From Eudromia elegans (Eukaryota > Chordata > Aves > Tinamiformes > Tinamidae): a stretch of 64,000 bases of DNA. Each line of letters opens with the position of its first letter. Position 1 is the stretch's first letter. Location: assembly GCA_003342815.1 (NCBI GenBank), contig PTEX01000003.1, positions 756,338 to 820,337 of the forward strand, in the 5' to 3' direction. Both the position numbers and the translations under genes were made by a program. Below, one piece after another: positions 26,672 to 38,511 of the stretch. The notes below the pieces were generated by a model. The model had not been told where the DNA came from and made no database searches. It saw nothing but the letters and a program-made list of their open reading frames with translations.

Positions 26672-26789
26672 GTCCGTGCGCGCTAACGACGCCTGCCTGG
26701 AAATGCTCCGCTGGAGTCATAGCGGAGGCTATTCCCCACGGACTGGCACGCAATATAACGACGCGAAGCGTCGCCGCGCATCGACATAC
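26672..26789 (-). promoter_or_regulatory. ZFPM2: CpG-dense, hairpin-forming flank downstream of the ZFPM2 exon
   Basis: The first ~115 intronic bases after the donor carry about 17 CpGs. Two GC-rich inverted repeats occur: CGACGC-GAA-GCGTCG (26759-26773, starting 16 bases from the donor) and CTCCGCT / AGCGGAG (26706-26727, 8-nt loop). Intronic flanks of this kind can hold splicing signals. Together with the exon, the patch stands out sharply from the AT-rich intron. Confidence 0.4.
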
Positions 26790-26908
26790 CAAGGTGTTAT
26801 TATTCAGATCCATCTTCCCAGCAAAGGGCCCCCATGTCGTTCCAACCGGAAGCTGCTGCCGGCTCTGAATCCTGCGCTCGCCGTCTTTCTGGAACATCTC
26901 CAGCTCTC
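26790..26908 (-). CDS. ZFPM2: ZFPM2 (FOG2) internal coding exon, N-terminal PR-like region
   Basis: Seen: read on the minus strand, a pyrimidine-rich tract ending TTTGCAG precedes the exon (AG at 26910-26909), and the exon ends ACC TTG before the donor GTATGT (26789-26784). A possible branch site (CTCAAC) lies roughly 25 nt upstream of the AG. The exon is 119 nt: two bases completing a split Gly codon, then 39 whole codons, ending in phase 0. The frame has the blocks [23 protein letters not shown] and KMDLNNNTL. Known: these match the N-terminal part of FOG2 from about residue 101, a region related to the PR domain reported for FOG1. The FOG1 paralogue differs clearly here. FOG2 is a nuclear cofactor that binds GATA4/5/6 through zinc fingers and recruits the NuRD repressor complex through its extreme N terminus; it is needed for heart and gonad development. 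Inferred: this is probably exon 4 of 8 in mammalian numbering (from memory). The zinc-finger exons and the first exons are outside the window. Confidence 0.95.
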
Positions 26909-26910
26909 CT

Positions 26911-28049
26911 GCAAACAAAGAAAACAAGCTGTGTTGAGAGCACTTTCCCTTGCGCCTTGACAACAGCCACCTCTGCCTTTGTGCTCGCTTTGCGGAAGGA
27001 AAACAAACCTTTTTCCTCAGAATTATATTCAAATTGGGGTAGAAAGTCCCATTCCTTTCTTGCATCTTTTCACACATGTTGTAGTTTGATGGCATTTTTA
27101 TTCAGTAAATCGGTGAAAATAAGTGAGAGAGGGGGTTTCATTAAAGTTCTTATAAAATACTGAGGAGGGGGAAGATGAGAGCTGTGAAAAGCAACCAGAG
27201 CAGCACCTGGTGCATTCACCTCCTTGATGCATTCTTGCTGTCACAAAGACCCAGCCTGCAGCATTCTGCCACTAAAACTTTAGAGATGTGCTTTTTTTTG
27301 CATTTATAATAACATAAATCCAGAGTGACTACACTGATTTGCAGAAACTACTAGAAACATACACCAGAATACAAAAATAAAAAACAATAACAAAAAAAAG
27401 AGAAATTTTACAAGAGTAATAGTTCAGAATTAGGCTCAATAAAATGCAACTCACTATACTATGGTTTTAACAGTAAAGGTTTATAAACAATGGAGATATA
27501 GAGAATGATCATTGCTCTATTCCACCCTGAAGTGAGTTTTTATGTGTGTGTGTTAATTTATCTTTACTTTTTTAAAGTGAACTTTATTTTTGAATATAAC
27601 AACATCAAAATTAACATTCTAAATTGAAAATGTTAGCTTTCCTCACTGCTAATTTTTGTGTTCTTTTCCAGCACAAAGAGAAATATAAACAATGCCTTAG
27701 AAAGATAAGCATAATTCTGTCGCCACCTTTCTCCCCATACTTTTATTTAAAAAAAAAAAGACAACTCTTCTTTGCAAAGCAGTCCCTTCAATAGTCTGTT
27801 TTTAATGTGAATGCATTTTTCAGTTACAAGTGTAGTAACAGTTTTGCTCATACACAAAATTTCTGCCACTTTTTCTAAAGTAATTCAGGTAAATTTTGTC
27901 TTCAAATTTTAGGGCAACAAGAGGAAATGGGGGACTGATGTCGGTTCAGCTTTGTAGAGTGTGAACCTATTTTTTATATGCTGCTGTTCCTATGAGCATT
28001 GGCCTTCCCGAAGGCAAGTGTTCAAGCTGAAAATCTGCTTTTGTTGCAG
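26911..28049. other. Intron next to the exon; no further exon seen
   Basis: Pyrimidine tract and probable branch region of the ZFPM2 acceptor at the left edge (minus strand), then AT-rich sequence. No gene was recognised. Confidence 0.55.
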
Positions 28050-28289
28050 TGTATAACAGGGCTCATATAGATCTCACTGCCGCCGTGCTTTCCCCCTACC
28101 TCTTCTTCCCTTGTGATACCAATCGGATGCAACAGCAATTCCTGCCTTTTGCCTCAGTGCAGCCCTTCCCAACAACTCGATCCCACATCAGCTTGTGCAC
28201 AAACAGCACAAAGTCCAACTATGCAATAAGTAAACTCGTCCCAGATTTAGAGCTGGCAAATGCTGAGAGCTCAACCTTGGCCGGAGGAA
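28050..28289 (+). other. Possible antisense exon (240 nt), unconfirmed
   Basis: On the plus strand TCTGCTTTTGTTGCAG precedes 28050 and GGAGGAA-GTGAGT follows 28289, a good acceptor and a strong donor. One frame is open across all 240 bases (for example HIDLTAAVLSPYLFF near its start), entering and leaving in the middle of a codon. No domain or family is recognised. It would be antisense to ZFPM2. Splice-like pairs arise by chance in a window of this size, so this could be a noncoding RNA exon or nothing. Confidence 0.25.
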
Positions 28290-31200
28290 GTGAGTAACTC
28301 CTGCTGGCTCTCAAGCAGTCTCCACACACTTCCCAAACCAGCCTTTCCCATGAATGCCGGGATGTGCACTACAGCTGCGCTGGGAAGGTCTTCCTTGTCC
28401 TTAGGTTAATCTTGATCATTCTCCAAACAGAAGACTTGGCACCAGCTTCCATTTTCAAGCAAAGAAATCCAAATTTCACCTCCAAGCATTGCAGATTACA
28501 AAACTACTTACAATACTGCATCAGATCCTCTTTGCAAACTGGAACAGGAGATGTCCTATGAAACAGAGCTGTATCAATTCCTAAAAGGTTCTATTTCATT
28601 GCAGATGAACTCACATCATGATGGTGTTACGATGCAGTAAATAGGTAGGGCTAGAGATTACATATAATTCACACATGTGATATATATGTGTGCATAAATA
28701 TGTATATAATGTGAAACACATACTTTTCCCCTTCATAAGGATGTTGTCACAAATTGAATCAATTTTCTCAAAAATCTCTGTATATGCTAATTACAGAAGA
28801 AAAGAATCTTTCCTATATTGCAAGGCAACATGTTGATCACTCACAACTACTGCAGCATTTTCCCTCTACATAAAGATGAAAACCGTAGCATTTGCTTGCT
28901 TTTCCACACTAAAAAACAGCCATGTCTATGGACATGTCACATTTAACTGATACCAGAGGAATCATGAGAATCTTTGAAAACCCTTTTAAAAAATAATTCA
29001 GCCTCCCTTTCTGCCACTGACATTTTTCATTTGAAAAGGGTTCAGACTCAGTCAAACAGTGACTCCTTATCTGTACCTGTGGATTTACAAGCAGGCCTGT
29101 CTTTTAATGGATTAAGAACGACAAACTTAGGGCAGATCAACCAGTGATATCCAAAAACCTACCTAAGTTTTAAGGTACACATCATCATATTTCATATTTT
29201 AAATAAGATTCACAACATCAACCTTATCTTGAAAGATATGTTAGCAAAGATAACTTTAGGCTTGAGGCAGACATTAAAACGAGCAGTCATTTTTTCAAAA
29301 CTGCACTTTTTGCCTTTAATTGCAAATTGAGGAAGCTAATGTGAATTCATTTGCTCTTTTATTTTTTTCTGATTACAGTCACAAATTGTATTTTGGGTGA
29401 TGTATTTACATGCGTATTAATAAACTGAAATGCCCTCCAGATGGAGTAACATTATGTGGAATTGTACCAAAACAGCTGCATTTTGCCTTCCATTAAGAAC
29501 TCTCATAACAGAGTAGTAGACTATAGAGAGCGTTACAAAGCACTCTGCATCATAACCTTTTTTTTTGCCTGCAATCATAATCCACCTCCCTCCGCTCCAA
29601 GAAGAAAAAAAAAAAAAAAAAACGTAAATCCCTCTCTGGTCATCTTTGTCAGGAGCCACTTTAAAATTTCGGGTGTATGCAAGTGTTAGAGTGCCGTAAG
29701 AGAATCATGTGCTCATGTGTTTTGGCAAAGAAACCCATTTTAGCAGTGCTTGTTACAAAGTTCAGCACACCACAATTTAATTCTTGACAAATGTATTTTT
29801 CTCACCAAAAATCCTTGTTTGTTTTGGGGAAACAAATTAACACCGAGAGAACTGTAACTGAAAAGCAAAAAATACAAAGCGCGATCTAATTGTTTTTTAA
29901 GCCAGAGCATGAGTAGTCTGTATCCCTTTTGTAAAATCACTATATATGTTCCTTTGTCTGCCCTAAGCAGAGGAAAGCCAGGGGCTGGTACGAGGGTTTG
30001 TAGAAGAAAGATTACAAATGTCACTATTAAAACCCTCTCCTGAACTCCCCTGACCACTGAGTAGGAGTTTTCAATTTACTGCACTCGTTTACAACATTCT
30101 GCTCCTCTGAAATTACATATATGGAAATGATGGCAACTGATGGACCCAATGGAAAGGACGGGGCTTCCCTGCACACAGGCTTTGGCTTCCCAGGTGAAGG
30201 GGCTTTTCAACAGGGCAAGTAGGGCATCCTGAGCAGCTTGTTTTAAAGCAAACTCCCCTTAGGCCACAAGATCCGTTCCCTGTGATTAATTAGAAGTATT
30301 TGGAAAAAGTGGTCACTAAGGCCAGAAGTATTGTCCTTTGGGTCTCAGGCACAGTTCAGATACAAGTTGGAAGTGCTTTCAATAGCTCCTGTCCTCTGCA
30401 TCTGTGCTCAGCATCTTCTTCATGCACTTGCACATCAGGGAAGGAAAGAGTTGCCACAATTTCAAAAAGCAGCAAAGGGAAAACTGGTACTGATTTTTCA
30501 TAGGTATCTATCCATGGAGATTCCATGAGTGGAATAAAAAGAGGCAAAAAGAAAAAAAAAGAAAAAGATGAAAGACTGCGACATCTTCCTTACCTGTCGC
30601 TGTAACCCAAAAGCGTGCAGAAAACTCTGTGCTGAACACAGTAGTTTCTAGTGATCGGTATTTACAACAGACCACCTCAATATGGAACACTAGATCCTTC
30701 ACTTGATAGCAAATTATAGTGTGTAGAATTCACAGACACGCTTACAACGGAGCATGTCCTACAGCAAAGTCAGAAAGGCAGTTGTTATATTCTGCTGCTT
30801 CCATCCCCGATCCCTCAGCTGTCCTATTGAGAGGTACAGCAAGAACTAAAACAGAAATACAAGTACAAAGGAAGAGATGCCCTGACTTCATGATTTGCAA
30901 AGTTAGGTTAAAAAAATTGAATTAATAAACATTCCATTTTGTGATATATACCTCACTTTTCATTGCTATCAAGCAAATATATATTTTTTTTTCATCTTGT
31001 TCTTCAGGAACACTTATTTCCAGCTTGCTGAGTAAGTTTATACAAAATATTTGAGACACATAGTATGGGCTAATCAATTTTGGTAAAAGATAATGCTGTT
31101 AGTGCTGTGGGCTGTTTCTCTTATCTTGTTGATGTAGCATACTTTTAAAGTCTGTGATTACTCAAAGACTTATGATAGCTGCACTGTAAAAGAAGCCCCA

Positions 31201-32389
31201 AGTCATGACTCACTGGTACAGCTACAAAATATCCCATGGCTTTTAAGATATTAGGCCACCTTGGTGGATATAAAAGCAGAATGAAATGACTAAATTTAAG
31301 ATTTTTTTTCCTAGTATATACAAATTCTTTAGGGATGCCACATAGGGCTCACATAAAACAAGAGGTAGAGGGGTCACTTTAACTCTATTCTTTTAAAGAA
31401 AAATGATGATCATTTTTAAAAATCCAGAAAACATGTAGCATGTTGGAGAACCCAACAACAGCTTTTGACCCGTAACAGGATTTTACCATAGTTCAAACAC
31501 TAGAAAAATCCAACTGTAAATGGTATTTCTGAATACAATAATTCTGGCTTCTATCCATCTGCCCACATTCTGAAACAAGAAACAAGGGAGTCAGTATCCG
31601 AAGGTGAATTATGAGCAGAGATTTGCAGGAGAAAAAGTGAACTACTTTGTTCAGAAATAAGTTTATCCAGATTTATTAATGTTTATCATTTCTAAGCAAA
31701 TCACTGATAGCTTTGACAGTAGCTTTTCATCAGGAACAGCCTTCCAAGTGGAGTCAGCTGAGAAAAAGCATGAGTTAGCCCTTCCTCTGCTATAATTAGA
31801 CATTGGTTACTTGACATCACAGGGCTCTACCAATTTCCACTAGCTAATGGCTCTTCTTTGTGTATTTTCTATGCAGAGCCACTTAGCTCTTTCAACAAAT
31901 ATTTTTTATGGCAGAGAGATAGTATATGTTGTGGTTTCAAAGAAGGATTGCTGTGAAGTCAGACCGAGCAAGTGAAAAGCACTCTCAGAAGTTCTTAAGC
32001 ATTGCAGAGTCCAGAGCCCAAGCCCGGCTTCCCTTGCTATGGGCCCAGGAAGAATCAGACATTAGTGTTAATGTCTGATTAATTAATTAATATTTGACAA
32101 GTAATTATACCGACTGCAGTTATCTAATGTAGGCACTTTGGAAGGTACTTGGAGAACTATCTCATTTATACTTTAGTGATATTTAGCAAGGTAGTTCCCA
32201 TATAAAATGATCACACACTTGCTTGGCAGACATACAGTGCATTATTGAGACACCTCGTCTAAATTCTCCTCCCTCAATTTTCAAGTCTTGGAGACATAAC
32301 ACACACTAAACTACAGTTTTGAACATAAACTTGAAATACGACATTCTCTATTCAAGTACTCCAGTCAAACCCTGATAAATCAGGCTGGC
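28290..32389. other. Intron with several conserved-element-like stretches
   Basis: 29325-29570 and 29700-30060 are non-repetitive with homeodomain- and Sox-like motifs. A 105-codon minus frame at 29740-30057 is hydrophobic but unrecognised. AT-rich simple sequence lies near 28676-28715, and the 12-bp inverted repeat at 32053-32080. No gene was called. Confidence 0.45.
32053..32080. repeat. 12-bp inverted repeat with 4-nt loop
   Basis: AATCAGACATTA (32053-32064) pairs perfectly with TAATGTCTGATT (32069-32080). TTAATTAATTAA-type sequence follows directly, a homeodomain-like motif run. Confidence 0.9.
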
Positions 32390-32560
32390 CATGCAGTGAT
32401 CTTATCCTTTCTGGCTCTTTAATAAATCGAACCTTGTAAGTTCACGCTGTTGGAAGTTGTCACTAAATGAAATTGTGACCTTATCCGATGCGTGAACTTA
32501 TCCTGCTGACAACTACATTTATTGTGAGGATAAGAATGAAAAAAAGAAAAGCAAAAGACT
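32390..32560. promoter_or_regulatory. Candidate element with interleaved inverted repeats and TTATCC repeats
   Basis: TAAGTTCACGC (32437-32447) pairs with GCGTGAACTTA (32480-32490), and AGTTGTCA (32455-32462) pairs with TGACAACT (32497-32504), in the order A-B-A'-B'. CTTATCC occurs near 32401, 32470 and 32487, and its reverse complement GGATAAG near 32528. The order is that of a pseudoknot if transcribed, but DNA binding sites in both orientations explain it equally well. Confidence 0.35.
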
Positions 32561-32652
32561 TTTGATAATTGTGATCTTAGCCATATGTGACTCTAACAGA
32601 TGGGATCTTTTTGATGTTCCATTAATGATTTGCCTATGATGAGCCTCTCCTC

Positions 32653-32677
32653 AAAATAAATAAATAAATAAATAAAA
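32653..32677 (+). repeat. (AAAT)n tetranucleotide repeat
   Basis: About six AAAT units, followed 14 bases later by CAGGTAAGT, a perfect match to the splice-donor consensus on the plus strand. Confidence 0.9.
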
Positions 32678-32680
32678 AGA

Positions 32681-34799
32681 ACCCTCTTCACAGGTAAGTG
32701 GTAGGGGCACTGGCAGGCAGCATTAAAAGTGCACAAGGAGGGGCTGGCTGACAGCAGTGAATCAGAAGCTATTAGCCTAACACAAAGAGCTTTGAATTAG
32801 CTTGTAATTGCACTGCAAAAGATAACATAATGGAGGTGGCAAAACAGAAACATTCCCTTTCCAGAGGGTTCATTCAGTCGCAGAAAACTCTAAAACAAGT
32901 AATGAAGTTTGAGGCAGTAACCCCAAACACGCCATGCTACGGTGCTTCTCCATGACCGAGGGCAGACTGCTGCCAGCCACGATGGCAAAGCTGCTGCTGT
33001 GACGCTGGAGGAACTGTGCTTACCGGCTCATATAGCTCTGTTACGGAAGCGACCAACTCTCTAACACCGCTGTGTCTGCTGTCAAGGATTTAAGTGGCTG
33101 CATTGCCTAGCGCAGCCTGGGAATGACGTGAGCCCCCAGGCCTCCGCAGCGCTGTCGAGCCCTGCCGTGCTCTGCCTCTGCCATGAGAAGGTATGGCAGG
33201 GACAGGGGTAACCTGCTCCGCAGCGCAGCAAGCAAAGCCAAAACTGAATTTCACTGCCCCAGAAGGAGAAACTAGGGCTAGGCAGCTTGTAAGATCAGGA
33301 GGGTGGTAGCAGCAGGAATAGCCTGGGCACTGAAAGCTGAAAAACCTGAGGGAAAGCGATGGAAAGGGCACAGAGCAGCCGCCTTCCTTCTCTGGAGGCA
33401 CCTGCCACCCCACAGCAATCCCCTGCTCCCATCCCTCTTAAGCAGTCAGGACAACCTGATCATGAGGACACACACAAGGACAACCCATCGCTATTTACTG
33501 CTCTGAGCAACTGCTCTCTCCCTTGGCCTCCCCTTGGAATGAGGTCCACGAAGCTGACGGGGCAGTCACACTCTGCAAGGGGCTGGTCCAGGATTGGTAC
33601 AGGCTGAGGCGTTACCCCAACAGTGCTGTCCTGCAAGAGGCGTGAACAGGAGGGGAAGTGAGGGACAAAGAGCACGAAATAGCCAATGAGTTGGTGTGGG
33701 GTAACTGGTGAAGGAGACAGCAGGAAATCTGAGTGGGGGCTGCTAGTGATACAAAGAGACATGTCAGAGGAATGGGAATGGAAACAGAGTATGGAAACAA
33801 AGGGAAAGGAAAAGAGCAATTTTGCAGGAGTGAAAGCAAACACGTATACTCCCAAGCCTGAGCAGAGGTCAGGCTAAAAACATCATTATCCTTTTAGCCA
33901 AGGTACGTGTGTTTTATAAGTGTTTAACTTAAGCTAGAGCACGAAAAAAAAAGCCAGGCTCATTGTAATACATCCCTTACGAGCTGCACCCTGGCTAAGC
34001 AGAACTCTTACAGCACAACCACACTACACTCAGTGATGCAATGTCAGGTCTATACTGCTCTGTACACTCAAGAAGCTAGATCATCACGGAGCTCACCGCA
34101 GGCTGAAAAACTTTCCTGAAAAAGGAGTTCATAACCTGCCATTTTGCTTACATTAAGCTTCTGCTAACATTACTATGCTGACATAGTGAAGTATCTCAAG
34201 TGCCTCTGAACTCAAACCTGTTTAATGTGCCTTAGTTATAGGTACAAAAGTAGGTCCAGACCCCTGTTTGCAATGCAGAGCTAACTGCAGTGATGGGAAG
34301 GTGTGTTATGTCTCACAACACAGGCACAGTTTCAAAAGACCAGAGTTTCAACAGACGTGCACACAACTGGCACTTCAAAAATTCTTAGTTGTATTCTGTT
34401 TATTAAGCTCACTTGTCTTCATTTGATTACGTGAAATGAATACAAAGGAATCAATTTTACATTTTGACTGTGCCTCACATTCCTATAATTTCAAAACTAA
34501 TTTTTGATTGATCTCCCAGCCACTCTGTTCTTTGTATGTCATTTGCCTCCTGAGACTATTAGAAGTTCTAAGCACATAAAACACAGTGGAAGAAGTAGAA
34601 TTAAATATCAGAAAACCAAGAATCTACAGAACTTGACAGAAAAATAAGACTTCATCCCAGATTAAAACAGCATAGACCTACACTGCTGAAAAAATCTCAA
34701 TCATTTTGAAATGAAAATGCAACCTCTACATTTTGTTGATTAAATTAAAAATAAACCAATAAATTAGAAATAACAAATAAATTAAATAACTACTAAATA
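32681..34799. other. Intron with a GC-richer stretch at 33.0-33.9 kb
   Basis: 33000-33890 has higher GC, some CpG and a CRE-like TGACGTGA at 33124-33131. Frames of 67-131 codons are open on both strands, none recognised. After 33890 the sequence returns to AT-rich intron up to the CR1 copy. Confidence 0.45.
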
Positions 34800-35097
34800 G
34801 GATCCAGCCTCTCTTCAGTGATGGCCAACGACAGGACAAGAGGAAATGGCCACAAACTGAAGCATCAAAAGTTCCACAGGAACTTAAGAAAAAATTTCTT
34901 AACAAGGGAGGGTGACCGAGCCCTGGAACAGGCTGCCCAGAGAGGTTGTGGAGTCTCCTTCTCTGGAGATCTTCAAAACCTGCTTGGACACCACCCTGTG
35001 CCCTGTGCTCTGGGTGACCCTGCGTGTGCAGGGGGGTTGGACTAGATGATCTGCAAAGGTCCCTTCAAACTTTATGGATTCTATGATTCTAAGATTA
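34800..35097 (+). mobile_element. CR1 LINE, 5'-truncated, frameshifted
   Basis: Read forward, this copy encodes the last part of the CR1 ORF2 protein ([20 protein letters not shown], then KNFLT), followed by the CR1 3' end with GGGGGGTTGGACTAGATGAT and an ATTCTATGATTCTA octamer-like terminus. Compared with the copy at 38512-38990, one extra base in AACAAGGGAGGGTGACC shifts the frame just after NFLT, so the C-terminal block (normally [12 protein letters not shown]) is read out of frame. CR1 elements move by reverse transcription and are normally 5'-truncated, as here. It sits antisense to ZFPM2. Confidence 0.93.
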
Positions 35098-38000
35098 TGT
35101 GGAGAACCACATAATAGTTGTCCATCAAGTATGGCATTCTTAAGGCTATTACAAAAAGTATATCTCTGGGAAGTCAGAAAGTGGTAGTATATGATGGACA
35201 CATCTTCTAAAATTTGCCTAGCTTTTGAGTAAAACAGCTTCTTGAACTACAGAAGTCTTGCAAAGTCTTTATTTGGACAACTTATTTGAACTTAAAAAAC
35301 CTACTTGAGGTTAAAAAAAAAAAACCCAAAAAAACATATTTAGCATTTAATATCTTAGTAAAAGATATTTACCCTAAGAAATAGCCAAAGATTTCTCACT
35401 TGTTTTCAAATCATTACAGTTTGTTCCACATAAAATGAGAAATTTTCTGCTAACATCAGCATCTGTTCTATAGATAGAACCCAAATAAATCTAGTCTGAG
35501 AGAAAGCCTATTGCATACACTTCCAAATGGGTAAAATGAAAACAGAGAAACTACCAATTGCTGGTAAACATTTTACTCAATATTAACAAAAAAAAAAAAA
35601 AAAGTCCTGAAACATGAAATTGTGCCTTTGCTACATTGCAAGGTTTTGGTCCTCACAGCAGAATTGCCTTTGTAAACCAGTCAAAGAAGGACAAATCTCC
35701 TCAGCTCTTCCTACAGCACAAAGTACCTATTTCCCTGACATGGTACCAAAGACAGCATCTCTTGTAGGTCACTCATATAGCCATTGACCACAACAAATTT
35801 GTGACCACAGGACCCTAAATTTGTGGTTGACTTCAGGCCAAGAAATGGGAAAGACAATGAGTTCATCAAGGAGAACTGTAGACCAGAATTACAGAAGCCT
35901 GCGGCAGAAGGACAATAGGTAATGAGAAAAGATTATTTTGTCTTCTCAACCATGTTAAAAATCTGTGAAAGATGTATGCTGATTTATGTTTGCTATGCAT
36001 CCAACTTCAATGACTATGACACAGGCATGCAATGCGTACATTTGAACCCAGCATAAGGAGATAAATCAGATAGCAATCTATTCAAATGGTTTTAATATAC
36101 TCAGGTTTCTTCAGCTCTAGACATAAATACATTTTCACTGAAAGTAAAGACAGCCCATCGTGGCAAATTCCTAACTTTGAGATGAAATGAGAAGTAAACG
36201 ATACCTTTAGTTTCGAGTTTCCTTACTACCAGAGAAATCTTCACTTCCATTTTCAAAGTCTAAACCTTTTATAAGAAAAAAAACCCCTTTTGGATTTCTG
36301 AGTAATTTTCAATATCACTGTTCAAAAAGTGTGTTACTAGCTATGTGTTCAGGAAGTACTTGTGTAGGAATATTTACAAAAACATGAAGAAAGAAAAGAA
36401 AAAAGCAGTCCATGCAGCTGCAAATCCCTCCCTGCAGTTTCCTTTGAGAGGAGTAAAATAAACTCCATTCTCACATGGATACTCCATACTGGCAAAAAGG
36501 ATTCCCAATTATATCATAACACTGTGCAGACCCAGTGGGTTGAGTAGGTACTTTATCCCAGTTACATGTAGCTTGTGCAGCTTTGCTCCCTCTCTCTCTC
36601 CATCACAAATACACATGACACAGAAATGCCAGACTTGGCAAGAGCAGGCTGATGATATTAGTGAAGAGGGTTTTCTTGATAAGATCATCATCTGTTTCTG
36701 GACTCTTGGGTTTGCTCCTCTCCTCAGCAGAGGTACAGCCGCCCCTGATAAATGTCGCTTTGTGTGCAGATCCTCCCCTGATATATGCAAAGACATTTCA
36801 TCCCCGAGTCTGTTTGGTTTTTCATTTTCTTTATATAGCTAAAATACAATAAGAGGTATATGGAGGACATAGATCATTGTGTGTGAGACAGTAGAAAATG
36901 CAGAAAATTAAAAATAAAGATTATGTAACTCAGACTCAAACCTTTTCTGAGACAGCAGCTATTCTGCAGATAGAAAATTAAGCACTTTATCATCACCCAC
37001 ATAAATCTTTCACTAGGTTTTCTTGGAAACCTTTAGAAGAAAGATGTTACCCTTTTCCTTTAGATCTGAATAATAATATTTGTAAATACAACATTTAAAT
37101 AAAATATAATTAATATGTGTTTTCATGCTTAGACAATATGTTGGATTTCTTTTATACCTGCAAAAGGTGACAAACATCATAGCAGGCTGTATTGTTACTG
37201 AATGCAGCAAGCTACTAAAGTTAACTTAATAGTAAGACTCCTACAAAACAAAAATGTTTTGAAAGGTATTCTTATTAACTCAGAAAGCAAGAGCAATGAG
37301 ATCATCTGTGAGTGTATCTGTGGAATCTTCTCAGTTTACGGTACTTAGGCTTAGAGATAGAAGGATCTATTTTCAACTCTCATTTGTGTAACAGCAGATG
37401 CAGTTATTGCTTTCTACCAAATATGCATGCTCAGAGCTATGAAACTGCTACTTGGATGCTGATTTCTAGCTCAGAGTATGCAAGCAAGACTCCCCAAATG
37501 TTTTACAAAAGAAGTAGATGCTTTAACATGAATTCCCTATTCCCTTCAGCGTTCACAACAAATTTCTGAAAGGAGAGCACCAAGAAAAAAAAAAATCTCA
37601 ACAAAGACTCAAATCTATCAGCGTTTAGTGTGATCTTCCAAAGATCTAGTTGCTATTGAGATTGAGGAAAGAGGACTGGGACAGAGGGAGATTGAATGTT
37701 CCAGTTCCAGTGTTTGCGTGCATGTATAGTTCCATCCATTATAATTATAATTTATATGAAAAGCAAAATTATTATAAATAGAGATAAATGTAGTATAACT
37801 ATAATGTACAAGATCAAGATTCAAATAAATCATTTCTTTTCACTTGCTGGGGATGGCCATGCATAACAGACACATGGCTCTGCGCTGCCCCAGCACTCAT
37901 GAGTTATGTGCTTATCTACATCTTCTGTGAGCAAGTACCAGAAATGGCCAGCACAGCTTTTTACCACCGTTGTCACAGGAAGAGAGAACGGCTGCTGTCC

Positions 38001-38511
38001 TTAGCCATGGATCACAGCACCCTCACTTGCTTCTTTGGTGCCTCCGTTTGGACTATCACACGGAATTCCACATGCAGCTACATCTTAACATAACCAAGAC
38101 TTTGAAGCCGGTATAAGGAGTGATGTCCATTTATAAGGCAGACTATGAAACTAGAGTGAAATAAACCCCTGAACAGAGATTGAGCACGGGTCCTATGCAC
38201 CACTTAAATCCTACTCTGAGGCTTACACAAGACTTAAGCAGAATATGGCCTTGAGGCAGCCCTCTGCACACGAATGATCTTGACCTTCACACGAATAAGC
38301 CCTAGTGGTGTCACATGAGCATATGCCAAACTCTTTTGCATTATAGCCTTCCACTTTCTCAGTGCTGACTCTCTGGAAGTCCCCTTGCTGAGCCCCTTCG
38401 CTGCTTTACCAGATAGCAACAGGGCAGCCTGGCAGCAGCTCTGGCTGGCACAAGTGGCATGTCCCTGGGCAAGAGAATGGAGATGGCGCCACTTCATCCT
38501 CCTGGAGCTGG
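35098..38511. other. Intron between the two CR1 copies
   Basis: AT-rich. 36500-36845 is less repetitive, is open on both strands (95-100 codons) and has conserved-element texture, including GATATATGCAAAG. No gene was recognised. Confidence 0.5.

Larger units (their letters stand above)
1..26789 (-). other. ZFPM2: ZFPM2 intron downstream of the exon (partial)
   Basis: This is the intron that starts at the GTATGT donor at 26789 and runs leftward in the direction of transcription. Its acceptor is not in the window, so it is at least 26.8 kb long. I looked on the minus strand for the next FOG2 coding block and did not find it. The open frames here (up to 162 codons) match no family I know and usually have rival open frames on the other strand. 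Mammalian ZFPM2 is known for very long introns, and this fits. Confidence 0.8.

Noticed and set aside
26623-26960. Plus-strand frames of 81-109 codons over the ZFPM2 exon
   Set aside because: They are antisense shadows of the GC-rich exon; the minus strand carries the FOG2 sequence with correct splice sites.
26619-27095. A continuous 158-codon minus-strand protein
   Set aside because: Only the middle part is FOG2; the frame runs through the acceptor and donor into intron, so it is not a single coding unit.
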